Shown one piece after another: positions 32,338 to 44,485 of a stretch of 64,000 nucleotides of DNA. The position numbers were made by a program, and so were the translations under genes. How positions within the stretch are numbered: position 1 is the stretch's first letter; each line of letters opens with the position of its first letter. Where the stretch lies: assembly GCA_024180945.1 (NCBI GenBank), contig JAKSGN010000038.1, positions 2,852,001-2,916,000 on the forward strand, in the 5' to 3' direction. This stretch comes from Macrophomina tecta. Taxonomy: Eukaryota > Ascomycota > Dothideomycetes > Botryosphaeriales > Botryosphaeriaceae. The notes beneath the pieces were generated by a model, which was not told where the DNA came from, ran no database searches, and saw only the letters and a list, made by a program, of their open reading frames with translations.

Positions 32338-33770
32338 ATGGCTCAAGACATGTATCACAAGGCGTTCGCAGACCACGAATACCCCTACATCAGCTATGGC
32401 CTTCTGTACCCCGCTGCTTGCGCCAAGCACGTCGAACAAACCTTCAAGGCCGTGCGCGTCTACATCCTGGCCTCGGGTTCGCTATCTAAGAACACCAACG
32501 CCGTAAAAACGCTCGAAGATGCCTTGGGAGCACGGGTTGTCGGTGTGCGAAGAGGCATGACGTCGCATACTTTGTGGTCTGAGTGCATTGAAGTCGCCAA
32601 GCAGGTCAAGGAGTTGGATGTCGACTTGCTGGTCACCCTAGGCGGCGGCAGTCTGATAGACGCCGCGAAGATAGTCTCGCTGGTAGGTTGATACCGCAGT
32701 CAGTTGATATAGAAGCGGCCACTGTACCTGTTCTGCAACTCCATCACACTCGTCACCTTCTGTTGTCCTGCTGTGGAAGGCGGGCCGTCTCGCAACACTA
32801 CTTGTCCTTCGAGTCACTTGTCTCATGCTGACTGCTCGCCATTCACAAGGCTACTGCCAACGGCGCTTTCGATTTTCCCTCGCTTCAGCACCTCACAAAC
32901 AACCGCGACGCCTCTGTCGACCGATCCGACCTCATGCCCCCACGAATCCCCATAATATCCATCCCCACCTCCCTCTCTGGAGGGGAATACTCAGACCACG
33001 CAGGCGGCACGCACGACGAGACACGACACAAACACGGCTTTGGTCCTAACCCTCCCCTGGGCCCGCGCCTGATCATCCTCTCTCCCCAACTGGCTACCAC
33101 CACCCCTCCCCGCTTCTGGCTTAGCACTGGCATCCGTGCCGTCGACCACTGCGTCGAGACCATCTGCTCACCCTTCAGCACCCCCGCCTCCGACGCCGCT
33201 GCCGCAGAAGGCCTTCGCAAACTTGTCCCCGGCCTTCTCCGCAGCGCCAGAGATAGCGACGGCACAGACCTCGACGCCCGCTTCAAGTGTCAGCTCGGCG
33301 TCCGCGACGCCATGCAGGCCGTCAAGGGCGGCGCCCCCCTTGGCGCCTCCCACGGCATCGGCCACCAGCTTGGGCCGCTCGGCGTCGGCCACGGCGAGAC
33401 GAGCTGTATCCTCCTGCCCGCCGTGTGCGCGTTTAATGCCTGCCATGCCGCGGACGCGGAGAGCCCGGTCCACACGAGGGAGATTCCGGTCAAGCAGCAG
33501 CGCGTCTTGGATGTGCTATGGGCCGAGCCGACGGTCGCGGAGACGCTGTCGAAGCGGGGCCTGATCAAGGGGGAGGCTGGTTTGTCGGAGTGCTTGGACG
33601 CGGTTATTAGCGAGTTGAAGATGCCGAGGAGCCTGGATGCGATGGGCGTGGGGAGGGAGCGGTTTGAGGAGTTGGCGCTGAGTAGTTTGAGGGATCGGTG
33701 GTGCACGACGAATGCGGTGCCGTTGAGGAAGAAGGAGCAGGTACTGGAGATTCTGGAGATGTGCGCGTAA
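32338..33770 (+). CDS. Iron-type alcohol dehydrogenase / maleylacetate-reductase-like
   Basis: Exons 32338-32682 and 32850-33770, 421 residues. The intron 32683-32849 (167 nt) has GTAGGT, a TGCTGACTGC branch region and CACAAG. The NAD(P) motif is L-G-G-G-S-L-I-D-A-A-K (101-111). P-T-S-L-S-G-G-E-Y-S leads into G-G-T-H-D-E. His-containing patches V-D-H-C-V-E, A-S-H-G-I-G-H-Q-L-G and G-H-G-E-T-S follow, as in the Fe-ADH superfamily. The G-G-T-H-D-E type is closer to maleylacetate-reductase-like members than to classic ethanol dehydrogenases. The substrate is unknown; a role in aromatic or small-aldehyde catabolism is inference. It lies 160 bases after the two-TM gene. Confidence 0.88.
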
Positions 33771-34531
33771 GGTATAGCTTGGGAGGTTTACTATGGGATT
33801 GATATAGGTTTTGGTGTTTTAATATTCCCCTATTGAAGCTACATGAAGGCCGTTGTGTCAATCAATTCTCCACTGTGTCTAACCTCGTACACGATGTTCC
33901 GGATTGATGCTACTTCCATCAATTCTCAAATGGACGGTATTCCAACAAGCTGGTAGCATTGCTCGCTAGCGTGCCAAGCTGTGCTGCCCACCGGAGTACC
34001 ATAAAATATATTTCTCCGTTTCTGTCGTTAAACCCGCTGGGCAATATCAGACCCCGCTTTATCCGGTTGCCGCGCATGCCCTGCATCGGCAGACGGATAT
34101 ATATCCGGACGATCATGATGATGTTGCGCAGAACCTCCGCGTATCCGCTAGTGTACAGGTGCACTGACGGTTCATTAGATTTTCAGGGAGGATGATCCCA
34201 TCTTATAGGAAGGCGGGAAGTAGACATCCAGCAAGGGTGACGGTATACTCGCATCTGCATAGCTGCTTCGATTCACCATCTTCGTGCGATACATCAGCGC
34301 AAAAGGTCAGAAAGTTCCGTGCAGCGGGAGGATGTGCCTATTTCTTTCTCGAGGGCTCGTGGCTATTTCAATTTCTTGCCTACACCTCACAGCGCCAAGA
34401 GACGCAGTCGTGCAATTCTCGTATCCAGCACATGCATTCCGCCATCACTCACCTCGTGCTCACATATCCCCCAATACAAGTCCAGGATCTATCTATCGAC
34501 CCAACTGCACCCTCCCACAGCCACAATAACC
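33771..34531. other. Intergenic, convergent 3' flanks
   Basis: 761 bases between the convergent iron-ADH-like and permease genes. No gene seen. Confidence 0.5.
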
Positions 34532-37111
34532 CTACAATACATACAAGAAGTCCGGCCTCCGATCGCCCAACAACTCGACCTCCTTCTCGCTCTTCCCCTC
34601 GATCCACGCATCCCTCTCCCCGCGCCTCCTCTTCGCATTCTCGCTCCTCAGCGCAAAGTGCGTCGCCACACTGCCGCCCAACAAAAACAGCACCAAATAC
34701 GCCAGCACAACGCCATGGCCGACGAAAAACCTCGGGCGGTCCTCCTGCCGATAAATATTGCTGCTCACGACGCCGTTCAAATTGCCCCAGCCGATCACGA
34801 ACCCCAGTGTCACGCCCCTCTTGTACACGCCCTCGACGTTGTTGGAGGCCCAGCTGATGGTGTTGCTGATGCACGGGTAGATTCCGAGCGCGCCGAGGAA
34901 GGTGCCGGCGTACTTGACGGCCGGGTCGGCGGAGCCGAGCAGCATGCAGAAGCCCGCGATGCCGAGGATGGAGACGCCCATGTTACAGTAGCCGCGGCAG
35001 CGCGTGCGGTCGGCCAGCCAGCCGATGAGGACGGTGAGGATTGCCGCAGCCGCGTAGGGGGGGACGGAGAGGAGGTTGGCGGTTGTCGAGGCGTAGCCCT
35101 GCGGGGGTTGTGTGTGTCAGTGAAGATGTTGTCTATGGAACCCCTAGACACGAAGACAGAGATTGGGGGGGGAAATGTTTTTCTTCTTTTTTTTTAAAAA
35201 AAAAAAAATGAAAGAGCAGAGTAGGGTGGAGGGGGCGCGTACCAGCTGGGAAATGATTGTGGGCAAGAACAGCGAGAACGCGTACAGCGCGCCGTCGCAG
35301 CCCATGTAGATGACGGAGAAGGCGTACGTCTTCCAGTCCTTGACGCTTGCCCAGAAGTACGCCATCTTGAACTCCTCGTGCTCGGCGCTGCTCTGCTTGT
35401 CGGCCTTGAGACGGCGGATCACGCGGATGCGGTCGGCGTCCGATAGGAACTTGGCTTCGTCCGGGAAGTCGTGGACCATCCAGTAGGAAGCGATGCCCAC
35501 CAGGATGGTTGCGAGACCCTATTGAGAGGAAAGTGATGAGTTGGGGCTCTTTGCTAACTTCTCTTTCTCTTCTTGCCGCAGATCGTGTCATTGCCTTGCA
35601 CTGTTCGTCGAACTTACCTCAAGAATAAAAATCCATGCCCATCCGGGCTTACCGCCAATCCCACGCATCTGTGCAATCGCAGCAGCAAGTAGGCCACCGA
35701 AGGAGCCGGCGAGGGCGGCGGCGGAGAAGAAGATGGCGGCGCGGATGCCGAATTCGGAGCGCTTGTACCAGCAGCTGAGATAGTAATTGACGCCGGGGAA
35801 GAGGCCAGCTTCGGTCAGGCCAAGGAAGAAGCGGGCTGCCGCGAGGCCTTCGAAGTTGTGTACTCTGGAAGCTTGATATTAGTCCTACTTTGAGCTTGTG
35901 TGAAAAGTTACTGCTGTGTCATTCCGCCCATTGCTGTGATTGGAGTTGAGTAGATTGGTGCCTGCGGAGTGCTCTCAAATATAGCCGATAGATGTTGTGA
36001 AAGGATATTAGAAAGCAGCGAAGTAGCATCTTTCTGAGCAGACCTGCCGAATTTGATGGCAGAATTTGGCGCAGACGGCAATTTTCATTCGTCCACCGCC
36101 CCAGCCACCAGGTGGCCAGTCGTAAACCTGTGCTCCATCAAGCACTCGGAAGCCCTCAGTATTTGGGAGCAATTGAAAGTTAAATAGCATACAGAGATCT
36201 CTTCCATCATGTGCGAAACTCCGTGATCAAACGCGGGCAGACAAATCGGAAAACAATGGCGGAGCACTTGAACAAATAAAGAGCAGACTTACAGTCCCAT
36301 AGTTGTCATGCAAATGCCCCAAAATAGCATAATTAAAGGAATGAAGATGCTGGGGCGAAGTCGTTTCAGCAAAACATTGGTGAGAGGTTCCGCGAGCGAG
36401 TACGAGACGAAGAAGATGGAGAGAACGGCATTATATTGGCCGTTCGTCATGTTCAGGTCCTCTTGCAAACCGTCGATCTTCGCATTGCCTGTGTATGCAA
36501 AATTAGTATTATTATTTCCTTGCTATAAATCCATGCCAATTTCGCGGTGAGACAAAGGAGGCGGACGGCGCTTTCCCCCTCCATCGAAGGGAGAACACTT
36601 ACCGATGTTCGTACGATCGAGGAAAGAAATAAGGTACAAGAAGCAGAGCTACAGAAACAAACGGAACAGAATTAGTACGACGTCGTTCAAAATGGCCCGC
36701 CCTTCGCGCGCCGCATCTCCTCAATCGCACGAACCCGCAGGCGTCGCGATCCGAGCCCCGCGGGTGAAGCGCCAGGAGACCCTTGCAGAACGCAGCGGCG
36801 CGAAAAGGAAGAGCAAAAGACAGGCTTACCCAAGGAATCAGCTTCAAATCCAGCTTCCACAGCAACTTCCGATCCTACGGCGCACATTTCCCAAGTCAGC
36901 AACTATTTCTTCACTACAGCCTCCCAACCGTTGTGAAGGAAAAGAAAAGGACCAGGCGACATACAATGGCGGCGCGCTCCTCGTCGCTCAAGCCGGCGTC
37001 GGGATCCGGAGGCAAGCCATCGTTCGCACCTGACTCGACCTCCTCGCCCGGCTCAACACCAAGCTTTTTCTCGTCGTCGGACGGTAGACTGGGCGGCTTC
37101 GTGGCGGACAT
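34532..37111 (-). CDS. MFS permease of the allantoate/nicotinate (Dal5, ACS) family
   Basis: Seven exons: 36965-37111, 36830-36874, 36603-36648, 36293-36488, 35618-35864, 35243-35518 and 34532-35098, 507 residues. All joins are GT-AG and in frame. The signature runs R-K-L-L-W-K-L-D-L-K-L-I-P-W, L-C-F-L-Y-L-I-S-F-L-D-R-T-N-I-G-N-A, then T-E-A-G-L-F-P-G-V-N-Y-Y-L-S-C-W-Y-K-R. This is diagnostic of anion:cation symporters that import carboxylates and vitamins such as allantoate, nicotinate or pantothenate. About 12 TM segments are present. Two micro-exons (45 and 46 nt) sit at the first TM. Introns 36649-36829 (181 nt) and especially 35865-36292 (428 nt) are long for this genome. The substrate cannot be read from sequence. 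Confidence 0.93.
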
Positions 37112-39218
37112 CTTGTTTTCCCCCCCGTTCTAAGTCCAAGCCTTTTTTTTTTTTTTTTTTCCCCTTTATCTCAAGCACAAAACTTTACGGTCTCATAGGA
37201 ACTCGTTCGAGGACAATGTTGAGTTGCGTTGACAAGAAACAAGGGCGGCGGGCGGCCAGTTGCGACGGAAGTGAGGATAGGAGGGAGGGGGCGGAGAGAA
37301 GGGTCCGAGGTTGGGGTAAGGTTAAGGCAGAAACGAGGAGTAAGAGAAAGGCCGGAAAGGCCTCATTAATAAAAAAAGAAAAAAAGGGAGCAAGAGAGCC
37401 AGGCAGGAAAACCGTTTCCCGTCGATCAGCGACGGGGACGGGGGCCGAGGGCGTTCGACGAGGAGCTATTGGAGCGCACGCCGGCCGGTCTGGTCTCCTC
37501 CTCCCTCGGGGAGCAACCGGGCTCCGCACCTGATGACAAAAAGAACGGTCAAACGAAAGCGTTGCGCCGCGCCAGCGCCGCTGCCGCCGCCGAGAGATAT
37601 GGCGGGGTGCAAGAACAAGCGCCGGGGTCGAGGCGGCCGCTTCCGTTCTCGACGGTATCACGCGCTTAACCGGCTTGAGCCAGTGCGTTGCTCGTTGGGC
37701 GACGAGGGACGCATGTCTCCACAGCTTGGTGATAAAGGTTGAACGTCACATGTACCTTCCTCTGCGGCGGCTGGCGCCAGTTCGAGTGGCGGGAAAGGAC
37801 GCATTGAAACGAAGGGCGGCAGGCGAGCGAAGCAATGGGTAAGCCTTCCGGGGCCACACCCGACGAAGATGCAAGCATTGCTGCAGAGGCGTGCGTGGGC
37901 GGCCGGGCGCCGTCGATGTCAGAGAGTGCTTCGTTGCCGTCATCGCTTGCTTTCTTCCCCACAAACCTTTCTCCAGATTCGTGGGGGGGAGGGGGCAAAC
38001 GGGAGGAAGGAGTCACGCCGTCCCGATGCTGGCCCGCGCGTTTTCTGGGGGAAGGAGGAAAGCGGGGAAAGAGACGGGAGACCGAGACTACCTGGGCGCG
38101 CAGAACGAATCAAGAGACGGCGGCATTTGACGACGGCGAGCTTGCCCGTACGCTCCTGTCGCTTGGCGCCCGGCTGTCCGCCCATCGAACCCCGAGGAAA
38201 GAAGAGAAAATGCTTGGCTTCACACGGTTCAAGCCCGGTGACATCGGTGATGGGTGGCTGTTCGGCGGGCGGCACACGGCGCGGCGCTCAGTCTTTCATC
38301 GCATTTAGCTTTCCACTGCCTATCTCTTGCGGCGGCCCTCATGGCTGAGTTTACCTGAAGCAGCCGCAGAGTGATTCATACACGCTTGACGTTCCAGATC
38401 TGCGCCAACAGAAAAGCATCCGAGGCTCTTCACGAAGCATTTCAGCGGACTTCTTGATGTTACGCTTCGGACAAAAGGGCAGCTCCAACACAGTGAGAAC
38501 TGGCTGGCAGGGGGGCATGTGCAGTCGACATGGCTCGGGCCAGTTTGCCCCATCTGTCGGTCCATTGCCGACCGACCGGCCGGCCAAGATGGCGGTGGGC
38601 AAGCATCAGGTGAGATTTGACCAGCAGTGGGCTGAGGGAGAAGAACAGTTGGCCCTGCTGTGCTCCACTCCCGCGCTCTCTCTCACGCTCACTCACTCAC
38701 AAATAATTTTTCATTCTTGCCGAGAGATAAAACATGTCTTGTGCTGTCTTGTGTCCGTGGTGAGCCGACAATACCTTATCCGAGCCAGGTTCCTCTTTGC
38801 GCTCACCTACATTGTAAAGGAGTTAAGCCATCGCTATGTCCGTTAGACCGTGCTGCATGCCAAATCCCTTGGATCGGGTGCTACTACTCCAGAATCATGT
38901 TCTGCAAGCATAATTAACCGCTAGCAAATGACAATTCATCCGGCGCAGTGATCGTATATCTTGCTGTACCTCTCTCCTGCTTCGCATTCGCTCGTCTCTC
39001 GTGCCTCTTCGCCTTCACCCACGTCAAGCAACGCCCGGAAGAGCCGCAGAAGGATCATTAGAAATGCAGCGTTCTGATTTTGTGCTCTAGGAAATGTCTC
39101 CGTCTATCGGGTACAGCAGAGCCCTCCACTCCTTCGCCTTGTATCACCCCACGTAGGATATCCAGCAATCGATCCCGACCCGACGCTCTATGGCACCTTC
39201 ATTATGTAGCGCCACCAT
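37112..39218. other. Intergenic 2.1 kb
   Basis: Promoter side of the permease, starting with a T18 tract, then the 3' flank of GPD. GC-rich part at 37.2-38.3 kb with frames open on several strands but no recognisable protein. No gene supported. Confidence 0.45.
37143..37160. repeat. T18 homopolymer upstream of the permease start
   Basis: Eighteen T residues about 30 bases 5' of the permease ATG, in the presumed 5' UTR or core promoter. Confidence 0.95.
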
Positions 39219-40855
39219 CTACTCCTTCGGCTCGATCAACTCGGGAATCTCCTCGGCCTTGGTGTTGCCCTCGAGAATGTCTGCATTACGCCATCAGTAC
39301 ATGGTAACCTTTCAAGAGCTCGGAAGAAGAGATGGTCGAGGAAAATGTAACGAAAAGTAACTCACTGTAAACCGCCGTAAACAGCGGGAACTCATCAACC
39401 ATGCCCTGGCTTTTCAAGAACGAATGCACCTCGTACGCAGTACTCGTACCCTGCAGCTTCTGCCCATTCAACTCCGCCTTCTCGACATCCTCGACGCTCA
39501 TCCCGCGCTCGATGGCGCGCTTCGCGCAGCGGAAGTTGCGCCCGCCCATACAGCTCGTCACGACGTCGGCCATGCCACAGCTCTCCTCAGTGAAGGTGGA
39601 CGGCTGGCAGCTCGACGCGAAGAAGCGCGTCCCGAACTTGACCATCTCCAGCAAGCCGACACGCATGACGGCCGCCTTCGCGTTGTCGCCCCAGCCCAGG
39701 CCGTCGACAAAGCCAGCCGCCAGCGCGACCACATTCTTCAGCGCGCCGCCGAGCGAGACACCCGCGACGTCCGACACCATGCGCACGTGGAAGTAAGGAC
39801 GGTGGAAGAGCTTCTTGACGTTCTCGTGGCTGAGCGGTGGGTAGTCGATGGGGAGGGGGTGCAGCGCAATGGCATGGTCTTCACTGGGCGACTTGCTGTT
39901 CGGCGAGATGAGGTCCGTCGTCGACTGGGACGGCGACGGGGTGGGAGACGGCTGTCGCGAGTCAATCGGCGGCGGGTCGTACGCCACCGTCGTCTCCGAG
40001 TACTTCTCCTGCGCGATCTCAGTCGCGATGTTGGCGCCCGACAGCGCGCCGCAGTAGATGCCCAGGCGCGCCCCGATCGACTCGGAGAACAGCTGGATGC
40101 CCTTGTCCGACACATCGACGCCTTTGGTGCAGCTGATGCCGCGCGCGAATGGCAGGATCTTGCCCTTCAGTCGGTCGCAGATGCGCGCGATGAACTGGTG
40201 CGGGATGACGAAGACGAGGAGCGTGCTGTCGCGCGCGGCAGCGTCCAAGGAGGGGTTGGCGATGACGTTAGCCGGCAGCGTGATGTTGGGCAGGTACTTG
40301 ACGTTCTCGTGCAGCTCATTGATCACCTTCGACAGTTTCTGCGGGCCCTGGCACAGCGGGCTGCTGGCGTCATAATGCCGCGATTTCTTGTCGATTGTCA
40401 CCTCCTCCTCGTAGACCCACATCTGGACCTGCTCCTCGAAGAGCTGCGAGTGCGCCTTGACGTTCTCCGCGACAATCTTGGCCATGGTCGTGCCCCTGTG
40501 ATGCCGAACCGAATATGTCCAGTGTCAGCCTGCATGCTCATTCTTTGCTCTGCTCCTCACCAGCCAGAGTCTGTAGAGAAACAGTTGTGCCCCACCAATT
40601 ACCAGAGCCCACGATCGTCACCTTGTGCTTCTTCGTCGCGCTACCTAAGGTCGCCATGGTTTCTCGCGAACTGGGCTTGCTGTTGTTGGGAGTAGGAGCT
40701 GTAGTAGCTGAGGCCGGGGTCGAGAAGTGTGACGCGAGGGAATGGAGACGTTGTTTGGCGACGGCCGAGCCCGAAAAAGCTGAGGGAGACCTGGTCGTGT
40801 GCGTTGTCAGGACTCGCGAAGTAGAGATGGAGAAAGGTCGTAGGGCCCTGAACAT
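39219..40855 (-). CDS. GPD1: NAD-dependent glycerol-3-phosphate dehydrogenase, with optional presequence
   Basis: Converts dihydroxyacetone phosphate and NADH to glycerol 3-phosphate, for glycerol osmolyte, lipid synthesis and redox balance. Exons 40596-40855, 39366-40495 and 39219-39280: 483 residues from 40855 or 417 from the inner ATG at 40657. NAD site G-S-G-N-W-G (17-22 of the short form). [10 protein letters not shown] with the catalytic Lys, G-D-N-A-K-A-A and R-N-F-R-C-A-K follow. A Ser/Pro insert ([10 protein letters not shown]) interrupts the middle, as in other filamentous fungi. The 66-residue extension is rich in Arg, Ser, Thr and Ala and has one acidic residue, a typical mitochondrial presequence. 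The outer ATG has a poor context (T at -3, T at +4) and the inner one a strong one (A at -3, G at +4). Intron 40496-40595 starts GTGGGG; intron 39281-39365 starts GTGAGT. Confidence 0.93.
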
Positions 40856-41607
40856 TAACGCGGGTGGAGCAGGTGACTGAAGCCTGTCGTTTGCTGTTTG
40901 GCACGAGACTGGGGTGCTTAAGATCCCCCACCAGGAAACGGTTGGGAGTGACGTTACATAGGTTGCTTGCAGGGAAGCCTTATCGATACCAATTTTTTTT
41001 CTCGGCCGTGAAAAGGCGAACGCGCCTTTCACGTGAACGGGCTTTCGTCCGACACGGCGGTGAGGATCCTCGCCTGCAAAGGGACAAGGGGAGCTCCTCT
41101 CCCCACGCCAATCGGATTGGGGGATTCGCGGCTGCGGGTGAGGGGAGAGCTCGAGATCAGCAATCCTTCCGCAACGAATCAACCGCCGTGACAGCTATGC
41201 GGAGAAAGCTTTGCGACGCGTTACCGGAGAGGCCTTGTTGGGGCGCCAGCCACCGTTATCAGTGCCTGTCTGTTCTGCCGCTTGCCGTTAGTTCCACCCG
41301 CACTCAGCGACCGGCCACCGTCGATTGGAACCAACGGTCGCACAGGCGTGCCACCCGCGCAATGCTGGCGTCAACGTCAAGGGAGCTTCTTCCAAATGCG
41401 ATACCGAAAACACCCTCGATTGACTATCGCTTAAACGCGCTCAAGCAAATAATGCGCTCCGTATCTCATTACCTACGTGTTGTAGCACTCATTGCCTTTG
41501 ACAGCATTGGGAATTAAAGAAACCAAAAACGAAACAAAGACCTTCTCCTGCTGGACCAATCCCACCATATGAACTCAAGCTCCACCTCACCACCGCGATT
41601 CACCGCC
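40856..41607. other. Intergenic, GPD promoter and GPI-gene 3' flank
   Basis: 752 bases. Contains the GPD promoter. No gene seen. Confidence 0.5.
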
Positions 41608-42314
41608 TTACAAAGCAAAGCCGAAGAGCGCCAGGAGACCAGCAACTAGCGCACCAGAGCCGTAGGTCTTGCCGAAGTTGAGGCTAGCGCTCGAGTCGGC
41701 AGAGGTGGTGGCAGCCGCAGAGCTGCTGGCCGTGGCAGAAGCGCCGCCGGAAGAGGAGCCGGTCGAAGAAGCGGTAGCAGAAGCGGAAGCGCTGCTGGAA
41801 GAGGTCTCGTCGACTTGCGACGTGACGTTCCTGGATCCGCAAGAAACCGACTGGCAGGTGGCCTGACCCTCAGCGTCGTCGGGGTGGGCGGCCGTGCACT
41901 GAGCAACGGCGTACTGGCACTCGAGCGACGGCAGCGTCTGCGTGAAGTCCGATACGTTGAGGTTGATGGGAGAGCTGCAGGTGCAGTTGTACGTGAGGGT
42001 GCTCTGTCATCAAAAATGCGGTCAGCAATCCCAGTTTCCGATCGGCGCTGTTGAGCACAGGGGCCATCGTGCGCGACGGGCACATGGTTGGCGGCTAGAC
42101 TTACAATATCGCAGGTGTTGTTTGCAGTGTCGCCGCCGCAGAGGGTCGGGCAGGTCTGCTGCTGGGCACGGCACCAGGTGTTGCGGGTTGCGGCGGGCAC
42201 GCTGTTGGGGTCCGAGACGGTCGTCTGAGCACCACTGGTCGCGGACGAGGTGCTACTCTGGGCCACGGCAAAGCCGGCGAAGGCCGAGACGGCGAAGAAG
42301 GTGGAGAAACGCAT
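41608..42314 (-). CDS. Secreted GPI-anchored Cys-rich, Ser-rich protein (DUF7707-like)
   Basis: Exons 42105-42314 and 41608-42003, 201 residues. The intron 42004-42104 has GTAAGT and ends GACAG. Signal peptide M-R-F-S-T-F-F-A-V-S-A-F-A-G-F-A-V-A-Q. The mature domain carries ten cysteines (W-C, T-C, L-C, T-C, then N-C-T-C, E-C, Q-C, T-C, S-C), the pattern of fungal DUF7707-type wall proteins. A Ser/Ala-rich stretch of about 45 residues follows, then a hydrophobic tail (A-L-V-A-G-L-L-A-L-F-G-F-A-L) that fits a GPI-anchor signal. N-glycosylation sites N-N-T, N-C-T, N-V-S and N-V-T are visible. It is likely a plasma membrane or wall protein; the molecular role is unknown. Confidence 0.88.
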
Positions 42315-44485
42315 TGTCGGAGCGGGTGGGTTGTGTCTGGGCGACTGCGAGCGGTGCTGGGAGAATATGTAGCAGCGGCTGGTAATTAATGCCTGTGCTT
42401 GGCGGGCGAGGTTAGCAGCGACGAAGCAAGGTGGCGCGGGCGGACGATGACGGGGCTGGGAAGGGAATGTCTCACCTGCGATTGAAGATGCTAGAGGCGC
42501 GGAGCAGCAAGCGGAGGCTGGCAGACGGACGGCAGAACGCGCGGATGGGTGGTGCAGAGAGAAGCAGAAGAGCGTGTTTACGGGCACCGGGGTGGCCTGC
42601 TTAAATGAGTTTCGGACGAGATCAATCTCCCCGGGGACGGCGGGTGCAAACAAGAGTATCACAGAGCAGAAGGAGCTAGCGGGGAGGCCAAGGCGTCAAG
42701 ATCGAGCGGCGGGCACGATAACTAGAGAGAGCGAGCTGCGAACCAGGCAAGCGGCGACGCGGACGGGCAGCCGGCATCCATACACCTAGTCGTGAAAGGA
42801 CGAGCGCGCGCGCCATGCCTGCCCGCAATGATCGCTTGCCGTTCCTGCCGTCGCGAAGCTAGCCGCAAGACTAACGGCCGGCTGCTGGAGAGCTGCCATT
42901 GCCACTGCTGCGACCTCCGGCGGTCCCTTCTGCAGCGCGCAGGAGGCGGCGTCTGTGCTGGCCCGGCTCCCCTTCAGCGACTCGTCCCATCAACTAACTG
43001 CGCTTGCCCGCTTTGCATCGTCTCAGACACAGCAAAGCGCTGACAAGGCTGGCCCGGCGGGCTGGGAGGGGGGCGTCATCATCGTGCGGCGGCGCGCAGT
43101 ATCGGTGGACGGCGGCATTTTACGAGCAGCCCTCGGCTCGGCTCGACTATCAGCTAAGCAACAGCACCCAGCCAATGGCCGCCCGCGACCGCGCAAGAAT
43201 CAACACCACAATCTGCGCAGCGCCTCACGTGCGCCCGCCGGCCACATTTGCAAGAAACGAGCAAATCACTCCCTCAATTTGCAGGATTTGCTGTGCATCT
43301 CAGCAGATAGATTGCCGCCTTGCTGGCCCGCTCCTGGAAACGTGCAACGCCTACTGCCTCACCCGTTCCGTCGCCGAGCTCTGCCCTCCCTTGCCCTCGG
43401 GCTTCTTGCGCCCTTTGCATTGAGCCCGGCGCTGGCCCCTCCCCCTCGCGCGGCGTTGAGCTATTGCCCGAAGTTTCGTACGCGAAGCGCGAGGGACGGA
43501 GCCCACTGTGGGTCGCCACAGAGGCCATCTTTGATCACTTCAAGGGAGCAGCGTGCAGGGACAACACAGAAGAGGGGGAGGCGGTCGCTAGAATCGGGCG
43601 ATAGCCAGAGTCGTCAACGCCCAACGACGCGGAAGAGACAGAAAGAGAACGCGCTGGCTGGCTGCCCACGAACCACCCGGCCCATGGCCTTCCATTTGCT
43701 CTGTCGCGTCCAGTGCTTTCTATCTGCTGTTTCAGCGCCCGGTCCAGCAGCCTCCGGCCACTCACAGCTCCCACCGACGTCCTGCCGCTCCGCACGGAAC
43801 TTGGCAGCCGACGGTGCCGGCATGACCAGGGCCATGGCTTTCCTGCTGTAACCGGTTAGGCGAATGTCCAGCTGGCCGGGTTACTGCCGAGCGGAAGGCG
43901 TTGGCGGATGATGGGGCAGGCGATAGGTGCCGCTGGGGGGCACAGGAGCTGACGCGGTGGCACGCGGCTCTCGCAACGCCAGCTGTGGAATGCGTCACGG
44001 CCCTAGCAGGAACCTCCGCCCTACGCGTTCACACCCATGGACACAGGCTCCCTAGAAAAATTTTCGCCTTATTTCCGCCCGGCATGTTCCTGGCTTTTCT
44101 TGCATGACCCCTGGAGGCGATCACGAAAGTCTCGTAGGACGTGCTCTCGCATAATTGTATTGGGTTGTCGTACTCTTAGCCGAAGCGTATAGGGTCAAAC
44201 AATAGGGTCAAAGCATGAGCTTGGCCGCTGAGATTCCTACGCGGTGGGACCGGCGAGAACAATATAGGAGTCGAGAAAGGAAGTCCAGACATTGTGTTGG
44301 GTATGCGCCCCCCTTGGATCACTATCCCCTGTCCGTCAATCAATTGCAGTCATGGAAAAAGGAGCTGAAATAAGCAGTGCCCGACCAGAAATAGGACTCC
44401 CCGCATTGCGCAAGTCCCAGCATGAGATCATACAGAGCGTGTGAAAAAAAAAACATATAAAGCTGAGACCAGCAGAAACAGAAGA
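42315..44485. other. Intergenic 2.2 kb
   Basis: GC-rich promoter side of the GPI-protein gene, then the 3' flank of the LYAR-like gene. Long open frames (for example 42.96-43.85 kb on +) are Arg/Pro/Ala-rich with no domain and overlap mirror frames, so no gene is supported. Confidence 0.45.

Noticed and set aside
37835..38348. Overlapping open frames upstream of the permease
   Set aside because: Multiple registers open at once and no recognisable content; likely promoter-side GC-rich DNA.
39424..40695. 423-codon + strand open frame over GPD
   Set aside because: Antisense shadow of the GPD coding sequence; Arg/Ala/Asp-rich with no domain.
42955..43851. 298-codon + strand open frame
   Set aside because: Arg/Pro/Ala-rich, overlapping open frames in several registers, no start context, no domain: GC-rich noncoding DNA.
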